Positions 1 through 5,092 of a stretch of DNA of 5,092 bases are shown piece by piece; positions within the stretch are counted from its first letter, which is position 1; every line of letters starts with the position of its first letter. The notes beneath the pieces were generated by a model. The model did no database searches, was not told where the DNA came from, and saw only the letters and a list, made by a program, of their open reading frames with translations. The DNA is from Candidatus Symbiothrix sp. Lineage in GTDB: Bacteria > Bacteroidota > Bacteroidia > Bacteroidales > Azobacteroidaceae. The stretch is from assembly GCA_031270925.1 (NCBI GenBank), contig JAISWY010000047.1, positions 1 through 5,092 of the forward strand, given 5' to 3'. The position numbers were made by a program, and so were the translations under genes.

Positions 1-69
1 GGCAAAGCCTCCGAACTGTTTCACGGCCTTGGCGGTTTTGGAACTTCGCAGCCGATAAGAAACAAATGA
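1..69 (+). CDS. Probable 3' end of an unidentified upstream gene (partial)
   Basis: Reading from base 1, a frame stays open for 22 codons and stops at TGA 67-69. Its composition (Gly-rich, with a HGLGGFG stretch and ordinary codons) looks more protein-like than the alternative frame. That alternative starts at base 3 and stops at TAA 81-83; it is rich in Trp and Arg and uses CGG codons, but its last residues (ADKKQMKQMG) are also plausible. The third frame stops at 56-58. I do not recognise the product from so short a tail. Either candidate stop lies within 20 bases of the GH88 start, so the upstream gene is probably co-directional and may share its transcript. The choice of frame is an inference. 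Confidence 0.35.
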   Translation, partial: GKASELFHGLGGFGTSQPIRNK

Positions 70-86
70 AGCAGATGGGTTAAAAG

Positions 87-1292
87 ATGAAAAAACTGCT
101 TTTTACAATTTTGATTGCAGTGTCCTGTCAGGCGTGTGTAACAAATAAAACCGACAAGACACTGCAATTTGCGGCTAAACAGACTTTGGCGCTATACAAT
201 TCGGTAAAAGATTTGGAAGGGCGCTTGCCTCGTTCCATCGACAAGAACGGAAATCTTGTAACTTCCGATGATGCATACTGGTGCAGTGGTTTTACGGCCG
301 GAACCTTGTGGTATTTATACGAATATTCCAAATGCGATTCGCTGAAAACGGCTGCCGAAACTCTTTCAAAAAGAATTGAACGACAGCAATATACAACAAA
401 CGATCACGATATTGGTTTTAAGATTTATTGCTCTTACGGCAATGCTTACCGCTTGACAAACAATCCCAAATACAAAACGGTAATCGTGAATGCCGCCCGT
501 TCGCTTTCCACTCGTTTCAATCCGACGTTGGGCGTGATTCGCTCATGGGACAATCCAAAGTGGCATTTTCCGGTGATAATAGACAATATGATGAACCTCG
601 AATTGCTTTGCGAAGCCACTCGTTTGTCGGGCGACAGTTCATTCCTGAAAATAGCCGTTTCACATGCCGACACGACGATGAAATACCATTTCCGTCCCGA
701 TGGAAGTTCCTGCCATGTTGTGGACTACGACTATTCGCAGGGCGGTGTTTTTCGCCGGCAAACGCATCAGGGTTATTCCGACAGTTCGGCATGGGCGCGT
801 GGACAGGCATGGGCTTTGTACGGCTACACTATGATGTTTCGTGAAACACATAAGCCCGGATATTTGGAGCATGCAATAAAAATTGCCGATTTTATCGTTG
901 ATCACCCTCGTTTGCCTGCCGATAAAATTCCGTATTGGGATTTTGACGCACCCGACATTCCGGAGGCCTTGCGTGACGCTTCGGCTGGAGCGATAATCTG
1001 TTCGGCTTTGCTCGAATTAAGTACTTTTACGGATAAAAAACGTTCGGAAAAATATTTGAAAATCGCCGGAAAGCAAATCAATGCGCTTTCGTCGCCCGGA
1101 TACCTTGCCGAGGCAAATAGCAACGGCAATTTTATTCTTCGTCATAGCGTGGGACATTTCCCAAACCTTGCGGAAATTGATGTACCGCTTACTTATGCCG
1201 ACTATTATTTTTTGGAGGCTTTGTTGCGGGTGAAAAAACTGAACAATTACGAATTAAAAATTACGAATTACGAATTACGAATTAAAAATTAA
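87..1292 (+). CDS. GH88 unsaturated uronyl (glucuronyl/galacturonyl) hydrolase, probable lipoprotein
   Basis: This is a 401-residue glycoside hydrolase family 88 protein. The family hydrates the C4-C5 double bond of the unsaturated uronic acid that polysaccharide lyases leave at the non-reducing end of oligosaccharides, which then releases the sugar. The signatures seen are HDIGF (107-111), IIDNMMN (164-170) and HQGYSDSSAWARGQAW (227-242). D108 and D166 correspond to the two catalytic aspartates known in Bacillus UGL (D88 and D149). The N-terminus is a short basic, hydrophobic signal ending in SCQAC, so a lipoprotein is likely, with C14 or C17 as the lipidated residue. The GH43 gene follows after 12 bases, suggesting one operon acting on the same polysaccharide. 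The last 16 or so residues (from about 386, NNYELKI...NYELRIKN) are not GH88 sequence but translate a heptamer DNA repeat. No clear Shine-Dalgarno sequence precedes the ATG, as is usual in Bacteroidota. The family call is firm; specificity for glucuronyl, galacturonyl or a sulfated substrate is not resolved. Confidence 0.93.
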   Translation: MKKLLFTILIAVSCQACVTNKTDKTLQFAAKQTLALYNSVKDLEGRLPRSIDKNGNLVTSDDAYWCSGFTAGTLWYLYEYSKCDSLKTAAETLSKRIERQQYTTNDHDIGFKIYCSYGNAYRLTNNPKYKTVIVNAARSLSTRFNPTLGVIRSWDNPKWHFPVIIDNMMNLELLCEATRLSGDSSFLKIAVSHADTTMKYHFRPDGSSCHVVDYDYSQGGVFRRQTHQGYSDSSAWARGQAWALYGYTMMFRETHKPGYLEHAIKIADFIVDHPRLPADKIPYWDFDAPDIPEALRDASAGAIICSALLELSTFTDKKRSEKYLKIAGKQINALSSPGYLAEANSNGNFILRHSVGHFPNLAEIDVPLTYADYYFLEALLRVKKLNNYELKITNYELRIKN

Positions 1293-1307
1293 AAGTTAAG
1301 AATTATG
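1245..1307 (+). repeat. Heptanucleotide tandem repeat across the GH88/GH43 junction
   Basis: Nine consecutive 7-base units can be read: AATTACG (1245), AATTAAA (1252), AATTACG (1259, 1266, 1273), AATTAAA (1280, 1287), then degenerate AGTTAAG (1294) and AATTATG (1301). Three units make 21 bases, or seven codons, which gives the NYELRI(K/T) peptide pattern at the end of the GH88 protein. The array contains the GH88 stop codon (1290-1292) and the whole intergenic gap, and its last unit supplies the ATG of the GH43 gene (1305-1307). Similar AATTACG-type arrays are, from memory, frequent in Bacteroidota intergenic DNA. Because 7 is not a multiple of 3, a copy-number change would alter the GH88 C-terminal frame and the spacing to the GH43 start. 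Confidence 0.92.
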
Positions 1308-2315
1308 AGTACACGAATCGGTTTGTTATTTTTTTTGGCAATGTTTTTTGCTTTAGGTGCTTACGCTCAACAGCTTGCGGAAAATCCGTTTATTCGTACT
1401 TACCCTAATGGCGATACGCTTTATACTGCTGATCCATCGGCGCATGTGTGGGCCGACGGGCGCTTGTATGTGTATGCCTCGCAGGATATTGTGCCGCCGC
1501 GCGGTTGTGATTTGATGGACAGGTACCACGTTTTTTCCACCGATGATATGATCCGCTGGAAAGATCACGGACAAATTCTCGAAGCCCGCAATCTCTCGTG
1601 GGGGCGGACAGGCGGCGGATTCATGTGGGCGCCCGATTGCGTCTATAAAGATGGCACGTATTATCTGTATTTTCCGCACAAGGACGACAGTAATACATGG
1701 CGCACAGGTGTAGCCACAAGCGCTGAACCTGCCGCCAACTTTATCGACCGCGGCTACATCAAAGGGCTGCCTTCGGGTATCGACCCCTGCGTATTTATCG
1801 ACGACGACGGACAGGCCTATTTTTATTATAAAGTCAACCGCGACGATGCCGCCGGTCAGAAAGTGGTCTGCGCGGTAGCCAAACTCAAACCTAATATGCT
1901 CGAACTCGACGGCGATTGGTCGGTTGTGGAAGGTTTGCCCGATTATCACGAAGGCCCTTGGGTACACAAGCGCAACGGCATTTATTATCTCACGTATGCC
2001 GACCATAACAACAAGGGACACATTCACAACCGGTTACGCTATGCGATGAGCGACAGTCCGATGGGACCTTGGGAATACAAAGGAGTGGTTGTAGGCGGCA
2101 CTACCGAAGGTACGCAACATGGCTCCATCGTGGAATTTAAAGGACAATGGTACGCTTTTTATCACAATAATTATCTATCTTATGGTAAAATAACCAACGG
2201 CTGTGCGCGTTCCATTTGTGTCGATAAACTTTTTTACAACGAAGACGGAACAATGCAGTTGGTTGTTCAAACCGGACTGTTTCCGGAAATTGAAGCGAAA
2301 AATGATAACAATTAA
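1305..2315 (+). CDS. GH43 family glycosidase, secreted (arabinofuranosidase/xylosidase type)
   Basis: This is a 336-residue glycoside hydrolase family 43 enzyme, a single five-bladed beta-propeller domain with almost no extra sequence. The family's three acidic residues are visible: the base D43 in TADPSAHVW, the pKa-modulating D160 in SGIDPCVFIDDDG, and the acid E216 in YHEGPWVHKRNG. H272 in QHGSIV matches the His that usually sits near the metal at the propeller centre. Other family features are MWAPDCVYKDGTYYLYF (107-123) and RYAMSDSPMGPWEYKG (245-260). A signal peptide (about 1-21, hydrophobic core LLFFLAMFFALG, likely cut after AYA) predicts export. The ATG at 1305 is preferred because it gives a complete signal peptide; Met13 would remove most of it. 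Known activities in the family include alpha-L-arabinofuranosidase, beta-xylosidase and endo-arabinanase, and I cannot choose the subfamily. It probably shares a transcript with the GH88 gene. A sorting-tail-like peptide lies just past the stop in another frame. Confidence 0.92.
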   Translation: MSTRIGLLFFLAMFFALGAYAQQLAENPFIRTYPNGDTLYTADPSAHVWADGRLYVYASQDIVPPRGCDLMDRYHVFSTDDMIRWKDHGQILEARNLSWGRTGGGFMWAPDCVYKDGTYYLYFPHKDDSNTWRTGVATSAEPAANFIDRGYIKGLPSGIDPCVFIDDDGQAYFYYKVNRDDAAGQKVVCAVAKLKPNMLELDGDWSVVEGLPDYHEGPWVHKRNGIYYLTYADHNNKGHIHNRLRYAMSDSPMGPWEYKGVVVGGTTEGTQHGSIVEFKGQWYAFYHNNYLSYGKITNGCARSICVDKLFYNEDGTMQLVVQTGLFPEIEAKNDNN

Positions 2316-2424
2316 GGGAATATTTACGAAACGGTCAATTTCATATCCCTTGGCAAAAGGTATTTATTTCTTGAAAATAAAGCAAGCCGTTTTTTCGGAA
2401 ACAAAAAAGATAATTATTTTATAA
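2302..2424 (+). pseudogene. Out-of-frame remnant resembling the end of a type IX secretion sorting domain
   Basis: In the frame +1 relative to the GH43 gene, an open stretch from ATG 2302-2304 to TAA 2422-2424 encodes 40 residues. Its end reads YPLAKGIYFLKIKQ, then AVFSETKKIIIL. This matches the familiar end of type A T9SS sorting domains: a leucine, then GIY, a beta strand, and a final K-K-hydrophobic strand at the stop. The N-terminal half of such a domain (with its PNP motif; normally 70-90 residues in total) is missing. The GH43 frame stops at 2313-2315, overlapping this frame by 14 bases. Removing one base from the A run at 2298-2302 would join GH43 to this tail. The tail may be decayed, frameshifted by mutation or sequencing error, or left from a deleted gene. 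The match is by eye. Confidence 0.55.
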
Positions 2425-2527
2425 ACGCTATTCAGGGATGAGAAATAAGCAAAATAGAATGATTGATAAAGTATCGTCCCGCTCGGATAATGTTTAGGTT
2501 GTTGGGGATAATAATGTGGGAAATCAG
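2425..2527. other. Convergent intergenic stretch with no recognised feature
   Basis: This stretch lies between the stop of the sorting-tail remnant and the first palindromic repeat of the convergent intergenic region. I see no convincing gene, RNA or hairpin here. The longer open frames that cross it are made of repeat sequence and lack family features. The segment around 2475-2520 (CCGCTCGGATAATG, then GTTGTTGGGG) may belong to the repeat mosaic that follows, but I cannot delimit a unit. Confidence 0.4.
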
Positions 2528-2563
2528 ATGTCTCGACTTCGCTCTGCTCCGCTCGACATGACG
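2528..2563. repeat. Dispersed-repeat-like imperfect palindrome (CTCGACTTCGCT type)
   Basis: TGTCTCGA at 2530-2537 pairs, with one bulged base, with TCGACA at 2553-2558, enclosing a CGCTCTGCTCCGCT core. The sequence is of the kind found scattered between Bacteroidota genes, where its chance translations give peptides such as EQSEVETS. Its outer end on the minus strand is CGTCATG, the same seven bases that begin the repeat inside uvrA at 4987. Family membership is from memory; the palindrome is visible directly. Confidence 0.6.
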
Positions 2564-2582
2564 CGCTTCCGGGGTGAGTGAT

Positions 2583-2629
2583 GAGGGAACAGTCTGTTGG
2601 CGACAAGGTCGCCAACAGACTGTTCCCTC
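2583..2629. repeat. Perfect 22-bp inverted repeat with 3-base loop, possible terminator
   Basis: Bases 2583-2604 are exactly complementary to 2608-2629, with the loop AAG at 2605-2607. The stem starts GAGGGAACAG and ends TTGGCGAC at the loop. On the plus strand it is followed by TCTCTTTTTCC (2628-2638), a short T-rich tract that could make it a terminator for the GH88-GH43 transcript. The minus-strand flank has no T run. A 22-bp perfect stem is long for an ordinary intrinsic terminator, so a mobile palindromic repeat that also blocks transcription is an equally good reading. Confidence 0.75.
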
Positions 2630-2674
2630 TCTTTTTCCGGCTCAGTTGCAAAACCCTGTGTTTAGCAGAAGCGA

Positions 2675-2689
2675 CAGACCGCAGGTCTG
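2675..2689. repeat. Short palindrome CAGACC-GCA-GGTCTG
   Basis: A six-base perfect stem (2675-2680 with 2684-2689) encloses a GCA loop and is preceded by AGAAGCGA. The motif of AGAAGCGACAGACC followed by GCAGGTCTG resembles another short repeat seen between genes in Bacteroidota genomes. It is too short to be a terminator alone. It sits between two larger hairpins in the same intergenic region. Confidence 0.5.
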
Positions 2690-2697
2690 AATGTTAA

Positions 2698-2730
2698 TAA
2701 CCCCCAATGAAGCGAAGCGATTGGGGGTTA
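2698..2730 (-). terminator. Probable terminator hairpin of the minus-strand GH43 gene
   Basis: An 11-bp perfect stem pairs TAACCCCCAAT (2698-2708) with ATTGGGGGTTA (2720-2730) around an 11-base loop GAAGCGAAGCG. It begins 18 bases beyond the stop codon of the minus-strand GH43 gene. On the minus strand the stem is followed by TTAACATTC, a weak T tract, so intrinsic termination is plausible but not textbook. The loop, with its repeated GAAGC, again resembles a dispersed Bacteroidota repeat. Position and stem strength support the call; the poor T run lowers confidence. Confidence 0.5.
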
Positions 2731-2748
2731 GAGAAATAACCACATAAA

Positions 2749-3798
2749 CTACCGGTTTTTCATTCCGGTCGATATAAATATAGTGGTGCGATTTTTTTCA
2801 AATAACACATTATTCACTTTCGGGAAGAGTTGCGTATTGAGCGGAATAATCTTTACAATACGGTTGTTTTCATCGTCAAATTCAAATTCATTGATACAAA
2901 TTTGCCTGTTGGCGGTTCCGGGTACAAATGGCAGGCTATGCCTGTGATACAAAATATAGTTTTTCCCACGAAACGAAAAAAAAGCATGATGTCCGGGGCC
3001 ATACACTTGGAGGCTGTCGTTTGTTTCGAGGATTGGACTGTTTGCCGCCTCTTCGAAAGGACCGAAAGGACTGTCGCCCACAGCGTAACGTACTTTGTAA
3101 GTGTCTTCGATGGTTTTGCCGTCGGAATAGGTCAAAAAGTATTTGCCGTTGTGTTTGACCATAAAGGGCGCTTCAAAATAATTTTTTGGCGTTACTTCTA
3201 CCGGTTTGGTTTTGAACGAACACATATCGTTACCTAATTCTGCCGCAAAGCAATGCCCATTAATCCATTCCCAGCCCGAACCCCAATAAAGATACGCCTT
3301 GCCGTCATCGTCGATAAAGGCTTCGGCGTCTATTACATGATAATATTTTGTGGTATCGAAAGCAATCAGCGGTTTATCGCCGAGCGGATTTCGCCACTCG
3401 CCGAGCGGATGTTTCGCTAGGCCGCACCATACTTCCGAGCCAACCGAAACATACATATAAAATGTATCTCCCCGTTTGACGACCGACGGCGCCCACACTT
3501 TGTTGCCATTGGACAAAGACGAAGTGCAGGCAAGTTTTGTGGGATAATTCAATTTATGCAGTTCCCAATTTTGAAAATCGTCCGACGCCCAGCAAGCGAG
3601 TGAATCGCCGCCCCAGGGGTCGATAGTAGCATAGACGTAAAATTTTCCTTCATGCTCAACAACGGAAGGGTCGGCAAACGTTCCGGGGATAACGGGATTA
3701 TGCAATTCTACCGTCGATTCGGTTTGAGCAAGTATTTGAGTTTGAATAAATACATTTATACTCAAAACCATGCAGCATATTAAATTCAGTTCTTTCAT
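2749..3798 (-). CDS. GH43 family glycosidase, secreted (second copy, different subfamily)
   Basis: This is a 349-residue glycoside hydrolase family 43 protein when started at the ATG 3798-3796. That start gives MKELN and a normal signal peptide ending near ILAQ (residue 25). The frame is open upstream to a GTG at 3837, but this would add 13 charged residues ahead of the signal. The catalytic triad is visible: D43 in GTFADPSVV, D157 in HVIDAEAFIDDDG and E209 in YFEAPFMVKHNGKYFLTYS. H270 in GPGHHAFF matches the family's central His. VWAPSVVKRGDTFYMYVSVG (101-120) and VRYAVGDSPFGPF (236-248) are typical blade sequences. It differs strongly from the plus-strand GH43, so it is not a recent duplicate. 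Arabinofuranosidase or xylosidase activity is likely from the family; the exact subfamily is unresolved. It ends with about 20 residues beyond the propeller, with no sorting domain. uvrA lies 67 bases upstream on the same strand, so transcription could read through, though the functions are unrelated. Confidence 0.92.
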   Translation of the reverse strand: MKELNLICCMVLSINVFIQTQILAQTESTVELHNPVIPGTFADPSVVEHEGKFYVYATIDPWGGDSLACWASDDFQNWELHKLNYPTKLACTSSLSNGNKVWAPSVVKRGDTFYMYVSVGSEVWCGLAKHPLGEWRNPLGDKPLIAFDTTKYYHVIDAEAFIDDDGKAYLYWGSGWEWINGHCFAAELGNDMCSFKTKPVEVTPKNYFEAPFMVKHNGKYFLTYSDGKTIEDTYKVRYAVGDSPFGPFEEAANSPILETNDSLQVYGPGHHAFFSFRGKNYILYHRHSLPFVPGTANRQICINEFEFDDENNRIVKIIPLNTQLFPKVNNVLFEKNRTTIFISTGMKNR

Positions 3799-3865
3799 AT
3801 TTATCTTGTTTCTTTTGTACTTACTTTCTATGTTCACAAAATATTCATCGTAAAACTGCGCCTTT

Positions 3866-5092
3866 TTAGATTTTCAATCGGGAAGTATCGATCATTGATG
3901 AGCATTTTACATTTAATTTATCCTTCAAAAAACGTCCGGTATGCGATTGTACATTAGCTGCAATCGCTTCCGGCGTTCCGCTCGCCACCAGATAACCGCC
4001 TTGTTCGCCGCCGTCCGGTCCCAAATCAATCACATGATCGGCCATTTTGATAACATCCATGTTATGCTCGATAATCACAATCGTATGGCCGCGGGCAATC
4101 AACGCATCGAAAGCGTGCATCAATGTTTTGATGTCGTGAAAATGCAGTCCGGTAGTGGGTTCGTCGAAAATGAATAAGGTCGGTTGCGCACGTTCTTCGC
4201 TTAAATGAAAAGCTAATTTCACACGCTGGTTTTCGCCGCCGGAAAGAGTGGACGAACTTTGTCCGAGTTTCACATAACCCAAACCGACTTCGTGCAAGGT
4301 TTGCAATTTCTTAATGATTTTCTTGGTTGTATTGTCTTCGTTCTGTTTGAAAAACTCAATCGATTCATCGACAGTCATTTCCAATACGTCGTAGATATTT
4401 TTGCCGCGGTATTCCACATCCAGCACATCCGGCCGGAAGCGTTTGCCGTGGCACGATTCACATTCCAAAACCACATCGGCCATGAATTGCATCTCGACTG
4501 TAATCACGCCGTCGCCTTTACATTCTTCGCAACGACCGCCTTCGATATTAAACGAAAAATAAGTCGGCGTAAAACGCAATTGCTTCGCCAAAGCTTGGCT
4601 GGCAAACAATTGACGAATTTCGTCGTAGGCTTTGATATACGTTACCGCATTGGATCGCGACGAACGGCCGATCGGATTTTGATCGACAAATTCTACATTC
4701 CGAATCAAATTCAAATCGCCGGAAAGTCCTTTGACGTCCTGCGAGGAATAACTGTCGAAATAAGTCCGCAAATTTTGGTAAAAAACATCATGCACCAAAG
4801 TCGATTTTCCCGAACCGCTCACGCCGGTTACTACCGTCATCACATTCAATGGAAAACGGACGGTAATATTTTTCAAATTATGCTCGCGGGCGCCTTTTAC
4901 TTCGATGAAATTGTTCCACTTGCGACGTTGTTTCGGAATTTCGATCTGTTCGCGGCCGGTCAGATATTTGATAGTATAGGATAGTTCGTCATGCCGGACT
5001 TGATTCGCCATCTCCTGTGGAAGCCTACCTGCATATACAATTTCTCCACCCAACCGTCCGGCATTCGGGCCAATGTCGATGATGTAATCGGC
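3866..5092 (-). CDS. uvrA: UvrA excinuclease ABC subunit A, C-terminal part (partial)
   Basis: UvrA is the ATP-driven DNA damage sensor of bacterial nucleotide excision repair; it loads UvrB on lesions. The window holds the last 408 residues (the whole protein is usually about 940); the 5' end lies beyond base 5092. The first codons (ADYIIDIGPNAGRLGGEIVY) are the end of the first ATPase domain. Numbering from the fragment start, the second ATPase domain has Walker A GVSGSGKST (89-97), a zinc site with paired cysteines (CEEC 188-191, CESC 211-214), the signature LSGGENQR (283-290), Walker B FIFDEP (307-312, catalytic E311) and the switch His in IIEHN (H343). The end, SHTGRFLK plus a short tail, is complete. 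The frame is intact. A TTG at 5053 is not a start; the frame runs through it. One oddity is a segment (fragment residues 26-35, QEMANQVRHD) in the linker between the two ATPase halves that looks derived from a dispersed repeat. Confidence 0.97.
   Translation of the reverse strand, partial: ADYIIDIGPNAGRLGGEIVYAGRLPQEMANQVRHDELSYTIKYLTGREQIEIPKQRRKWNNFIEVKGAREHNLKNITVRFPLNVMTVVTGVSGSGKSTLVHDVFYQNLRTYFDSYSSQDVKGLSGDLNLIRNVEFVDQNPIGRSSRSNAVTYIKAYDEIRQLFASQALAKQLRFTPTYFSFNIEGGRCEECKGDGVITVEMQFMADVVLECESCHGKRFRPDVLDVEYRGKNIYDVLEMTVDESIEFFKQNEDNTTKKIIKKLQTLHEVGLGYVKLGQSSSTLSGGENQRVKLAFHLSEERAQPTLFIFDEPTTGLHFHDIKTLMHAFDALIARGHTIVIIEHNMDVIKMADHVIDLGPDGGEQGGYLVASGTPEAIAANVQSHTGRFLKDKLNVKCSSMIDTSRLKI
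4987..5017. repeat. Dispersed palindromic repeat embedded in frame in uvrA
   Basis: CGTCATGCCGGACTTGAT (4987-5004), followed by TCGCCATCTCCTG, closely resembles a repeat I recall from many bacterial intergenic regions: a CATGCCGGACTTGAT half followed by a complementary CCGGCATCTCCTG half. Here the second half has drifted (TCGCCAT for CCGGCAT), so the palindrome is imperfect. On the minus strand it translates as QEMANQVRHD, a typical chance translation of this repeat, in the linker between UvrA's ATPase halves. No frameshift results. The insertion reading is inference from the DNA motif and the unusual linker. Confidence 0.6.

Noticed and set aside
1245..1307. CRISPR-like array
   Set aside because: The units are 7 bases long and directly adjacent with no spacers, so this is a simple tandem repeat.
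1353..2027. Long open frame on the minus strand opposite the plus-strand GH43 gene (224 codons)
   Set aside because: It lies wholly within a clear GH43 gene and its translation shows no family motif or signal. It is a shadow of the real gene.
2364..2651. Minus-strand open frame of 95 codons in the convergent intergenic region
   Set aside because: It runs through the palindromic repeats, and its peptide (such as EQSEVETS) is repeat translation rather than a protein family.
3377..3410. Two copies of TCGCCGAGCGGAT 21 bases apart in the minus-strand GH43 gene
   Set aside because: They encode two similar PLGE/PLGD turns seven codons apart in a normal propeller region, so no special element is needed.
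3799..3837. GTG start at 3837 for the minus-strand GH43 gene
   Set aside because: It would place 13 mostly polar, charged residues ahead of a normal signal peptide; the ATG at 3798 is better.
3835..3845. TATTTTG on the minus strand as a Bacteroidota -7 promoter element for GH43
   Set aside because: It is one base short of the TAnnTTTG consensus and I found no convincing -33 partner; too weak to annotate.
4259..4984. Long open frame on the plus strand opposite uvrA (241 codons)
   Set aside because: It is antisense to highly conserved UvrA motifs. Its composition (Phe, His and Ile rich) is what the antisense of that gene would give.

Overview
The window looks like chromosomal DNA of a Bacteroidota (Bacteroidales-like) bacterium. 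The evidence is a moderately AT-rich composition, start codons without clear Shine-Dalgarno sequences, secreted glycoside hydrolases of families typical of polysaccharide-utilisation gene clusters, an AATTACG-type heptamer repeat, and an orphan peptide resembling the end of a type IX secretion sorting domain. The UvrA fragment also reads like Bacteroidota UvrA. The assignment rests on recalled family patterns; no search was run.

Layout. Positions 1-86 hold the probable tail of an unidentified plus-strand gene. Two plus-strand genes follow: a GH88 unsaturated uronyl hydrolase (87-1292, probable lipoprotein) and a GH43 glycosidase with a signal peptide (1305-2315). They are separated by 12 bases. 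A heptamer tandem repeat (1245-1307) encodes the GH88 C-terminus, fills the gap and ends in the GH43 start codon. Just after the GH43 stop, a different frame encodes a T9SS-sorting-tail-like peptide (to 2424). The convergent intergenic region (2316-2748) then carries several dispersed-repeat-like palindromes, including a perfect 22-bp hairpin and a C-rich/G-rich hairpin that may terminate the minus-strand gene. On the minus strand are a second secreted GH43 enzyme (2749-3798) and, upstream of it, the C-terminal part of UvrA (3866 to the window edge).

How the genes fit together. GH88 enzymes remove the unsaturated uronic acid left on oligosaccharides by polysaccharide lyases. GH43 enzymes mostly remove arabinose or xylose side groups or arabinan/xylan units. 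Together they suggest degradation of a uronic-acid-containing, arabinose- or xylose-decorated plant polysaccharide (pectin or glucuronoarabinoxylan type). No lyase, SusC/SusD pair or regulator is present, so the substrate cannot be fixed. UvrA (nucleotide excision repair) is an unrelated housekeeping neighbour.

No clearly new biological system is visible. The points most worth a second look are the heptamer repeat across the GH88/GH43 junction, the out-of-frame sorting-tail remnant, and a dispersed palindromic repeat that appears to have become coding sequence inside uvrA.
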